Assembly (NCBI GenBank): GCA_015501055.1
Contig: JADNYV010000031.1
Span: 1 to 64,000, forward strand
Direction of reading: 5' to 3'
DNA from: Mucidula mucida
Lineage: Eukaryota > Basidiomycota > Agaricomycetes > Agaricales > Physalacriaceae
Length of the DNA: 64,000 nt
Shown here: positions 61,668-64,000 of the stretch, in pieces
Layout of the letters: every line of letters starts with the position of its first letter
Numbering within the stretch: the stretch's first letter is position 1
The notes under the pieces: model-generated
Database searches by the model: none
Seen by the model: only the letters and a program-made list of their open reading frames with translations
What the model was told of the DNA's origin: nothing
Made by a program: the position numbers and the translations under genes

Positions 61668-61893
61668 TGAGACGACTCGGATCTGCTGGACAAACAGCGT
61701 CAAATAAAGACTTGTGTACCTCCTGCTCCCACTCAACGCGACTTTGTTGTCTGCATGCACCTTCATCACGCACCTCAACGTCACACTTCCAGCATCCCAT
61801 GCACGCTGGTAACCCCTGCGCAGTTGCTCGGGGGCTGCCAACGGGCATGAAACACGTCCCGCGGGTTACCCATCGCTGAGCACAGCCACTTGA

Positions 61894-61942
61894 GTGGGTT
61901 CAAATTTCACAAACTTGTGACCATTGTGAAATCTGAACCCAC
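61894..61942. repeat. Inverted repeat, 19-bp arms, 11-bp loop
   Basis: Left arm GTGGGTTCAAATTTCACAA (61894-61912); right arm TTGTGAAATCTGAACCCAC (61924-61942). 18 of 19 pairs match. Confidence 0.8.
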
Positions 61943-62377
61943 AAAAACCTAACCCTAGCTGCATTTGCTGACTTATCACCTTCCCCGCCCCATCACATTA
62001 TCATCATGTCCCGGTGCTGCTCCCCTCGCAGTTGCTGGGGGATGCAACTGTGGCATAAATAGATTGTGATTGGAGGTGGAGTGAGTGTGCACTTGCCACC
62101 ATTACCAAGTCACTTACAAGTCGACTTGGACGGGGCGAGTGTAGCGACTCAACCCGCACCAACGACTTGACTCCCAAGTTGATTCAGTGATGACCCGTAT
62201 CGCTTGCCAGCTCGCGAGTCATCGGATTTTGGAGTGGATACCCAATAGACGATAGACAAGTCGCGAGTTGGACTAGTATGGGCGTGGATGTCCCTCCGGA
62301 CATGCTATTCCTTAGTTTCTAGTGCTTTCTGCTGATGCGAAGCTGGTAATAGGTATTCCATTATGTTAAATACTGTA

Positions 62378-64000
62378 CTAGTACAACTTGTCATCGTCAT
62401 TGTCATTGCTCTTCTCATTCTTGTTGTGCTTTGTTCCCTGAGACTTGAAGGGTTCTAATCCCAATGAGATGCATCGCTATATGCAACCATGAGTGTCAAT
62501 GAATGTTCTAATGCCAGCCTTGCCATGGTCACCGATGATGCTATTGCTAGCAAAGAGTGTCAATTGAATATAGAAAGAGAGAAGGATGTGTACCCTGTTT
62601 TGGTGTGAGTCATAAGATCGAATAGGATGTCTTTGTTGTTGAAGGTGGAGGCTACAAAAGGCAGAAAGCTAGTACGACTAATGACAGATGAAGACAGATA
62701 GAAACATACTCTGGATGTCAGCGAGAACGACGGTGTTCTGTGATGCCTCATAGACGAAATGTGCAAATGCATTCATGATGTTGCCCAGCTTGTTGTTGTT
62801 ATGCGAGGGATGCATATTTGTTCCACTCCACTTCTGTGATTCACGAGTTCGAAGACGCTCAAAGAGCCAAGGAAACACCCATTGGTTCTTGTTTGGTGCG
62901 TCTGTGTCAGCATCATCTGGAAAGGCTGATGCGAGCTCAAGATATTCGTCACGACAGGTCCTCGAGGCTATAGTTGCAGGATACTCGAGAGTAGGATCCT
63001 CTAAGACAACCTTGTAGACAAGAAGAAACTCAGCAACTTCAAGTCCTGTCGTGAAGAGTGAGTAAAGGTCAAACTGTGTTGAACACAAAGTTCTCATGGT
63101 CAGTGCTAACGTCAACCCTGCTCTGTCTGGCATGTGTTAGCAACTGACTATAGCCACGAGACTAAACCAGGTACCACAGCAAGAACTAAAGAAGAAAGTG
63201 TTTGTGTTCGTAAGACTAGGCTAGGCCAGGTGTATAAACAAGATCGGAACTAAAGTACAATGGTGCTACGCTACTGCTTATATACTAGTAAGTTGGTGTT
63301 TGGAACTCCTTGTCCATACGTGTTTCCACTAGGGATGCTCCACGCCCTTGACCCAGTGTTGTATGCTACTAGTCCGTGAAACCATTAAATACGAGTGGTA
63401 ACTGCATATAAGTAATAATACTGAAACAACCATGTGTGCTACGAGTGTTGGTGGTGTGTATACAATAGGAAGTCCATGAGGTTTCGGCATGTATGATGTC
63501 ATCCATGTGTTGGGTGTGTGTCCGATATGAGTACGGCTTTGGTAATGAAAAGGAGTATGATCGGTGACAAAACAGATGATGAAACAGTCCGTTGGTTGAT
63601 AAGACGAGCTCCACAATAAGATATAATAAGATTGAAAATGTGAAAATATGGCGATTCATAACAGCATGCTCCTTGAACTGCTCAAGAAAGTAGCTTCTCT
63701 GTGCAAAACAGTGTCCTTCCCTTTCTAGCGCATCACCATTCTGAGTAATGGAGATAAGATCCTTGCCGGCACCAATGTTAAAGTAATGTTTGGCTGCCCA
63801 TCTTGCACCACGAAAGTTTGCCTAGAAGTACAGATGAATTCAGCAAAATTCAAATGATGATGATTCGAAAAGTACCTGATACACAACTTGCATGTTGCCC
63901 CGAGCGTATTCTTCGTTGCAAATACTTCCAGGCTCAAGTTTAATATTAGGATCACTGAGATTTGGCTTTGTAATTGTAACACCACCAGAACCATTAACTG
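62378..64000 (-). pseudogene. Alpha-type protein kinase gene, split by a solo LTR; N-terminus beyond the window
   Basis: Minus-strand exons include 64000-63876 and 63821-63664, giving GGARWAAKHYF-like sequence (seen: FRGARWAAKHYFNIGAG, with the nucleotide-binding Lys) and REGHCFAQRSYFLEQFKEHA. Past the LTR follow LEVAEFLLVYKVVLEDPTLE, ATIASRTCRDEYLELAS, LFERLRTRESQKWSGTNMH, FAHFVYEASQNTVVLADIQ and ILFDLMTHTKTG. The ending GDHGKAGIRTFIDTHGC is the Gly/Asp-rich tail typical of alpha-kinases (MHCK/EF2K). The LTR interrupts codon sequence GAG-CAT-GC/C. A TAG also lies in frame at 62477-62479, after HGCI, before the acidic C-terminus. Alpha-kinases are strongly expanded in agaricomycetes. Confidence 0.85.
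63135..63663 (-). mobile_element. Solo LTR of the same family, inverted, with target-site duplication
   Basis: Exactly 529 bp. On the plus strand it begins TGTTAGCAAC and ends CGATTCATAACA, so it is the reverse complement of the chromovirus LTR. It is flanked by GCATG on both sides (63130-63134 and 63664-63668), a perfect 5-bp target-site duplication. No internal element sequence, so it derives from LTR-LTR recombination. Confidence 0.96.

Larger units (their letters stand above)
60648..62377. other. Stretch between the chromovirus and the alpha-kinase relic
   Basis: No recognised gene. A 175-codon minus-strand frame (61507-60980) is open but shows no family motifs. A palindrome (61646-61667) and an inverted repeat (61894-61942) lie in this stretch. 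Confidence 0.45.

Noticed and set aside
61930..61975. CCTAACCCTA, resembling fungal telomere repeat
   Set aside because: Less than two repeat units; far too short to indicate a telomere.

Overview
The window looks like nuclear DNA of a mushroom-forming basidiomycete (Agaricomycetes). Genes are dense, on both strands, and cut by many short introns of about 40-60 nt. The gene set also fits: F-box/LRR relics, alpha-kinase, HNH-family proteins, class-3 lipases, GH5_9 glucanase, YTP1-like membrane protein and a chromovirus. Gene models were built by hand from splice signals and reading frame. For almost every intact gene the summed exon length is a multiple of three, which supports the models.

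Layout. 1-5.4 kb holds two convergent housekeeping genes: the 3' part of spliceosomal cyclophilin CWC27 (+) and a complete CDC48/p97 AAA ATPase (-). 6.7-9.1 kb is an unexplained cluster of diverged repeats. 10.1-11.9 kb encodes a secreted Ser/Thr-rich protein with His/Asp repeats. 13.15-13.95 kb is a hot-dog thioesterase whose 5' end was not resolved. 16.0-21.3 kb carries the most notable gene, a 1552-residue NRPS-like enzyme (adenylation, carrier, then a polytopic C-terminus with three left-handed beta-helix repeats), resembling epsilon-poly-lysine-synthetase-type enzymes. 21.9-27.3 kb has DGAT2 (-), tubulin cofactor B (-), a SPRY protein (-) and RNA polymerase III subunit RPC11 (+). 28-31.5 kb has a C2H2 protein, F-box relics and a tiny membrane-type protein. 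32.8-40.1 kb has an FMP52-like reductase, an intact class-3 lipase (-), a GH5_9 glucanase (+) and a decayed lipase paralogue (+). 40.6-45.8 kb is an HNH-family cluster: two tandemly duplicated minus-strand genes with a plus-strand HNH gene between them. 46.4-51.1 kb has a proline-rich coiled-coil protein and a YTP1/DUF2427 membrane protein.

52.8-64 kb is transposon-dominated. An F-box pseudogene abuts a truncated LTR, followed by a 6.5-kb Ty3/gypsy chromovirus with 529-bp LTRs (54132-60647) whose gag and pol are broken by stops and frame changes. A solo LTR of the same family (63135-63663), with a perfect 5-bp target duplication, splits an alpha-kinase gene that runs off the window end.

The housekeeping genes (splicing, ubiquitin-dependent unfolding, lipid storage, tubulin folding, Pol III transcription) are intact and unrelated in function. 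Decayed genes sit in or beside accessory and repeat-rich stretches. Several genes have very small exons, and three introns only fit with GC donors.
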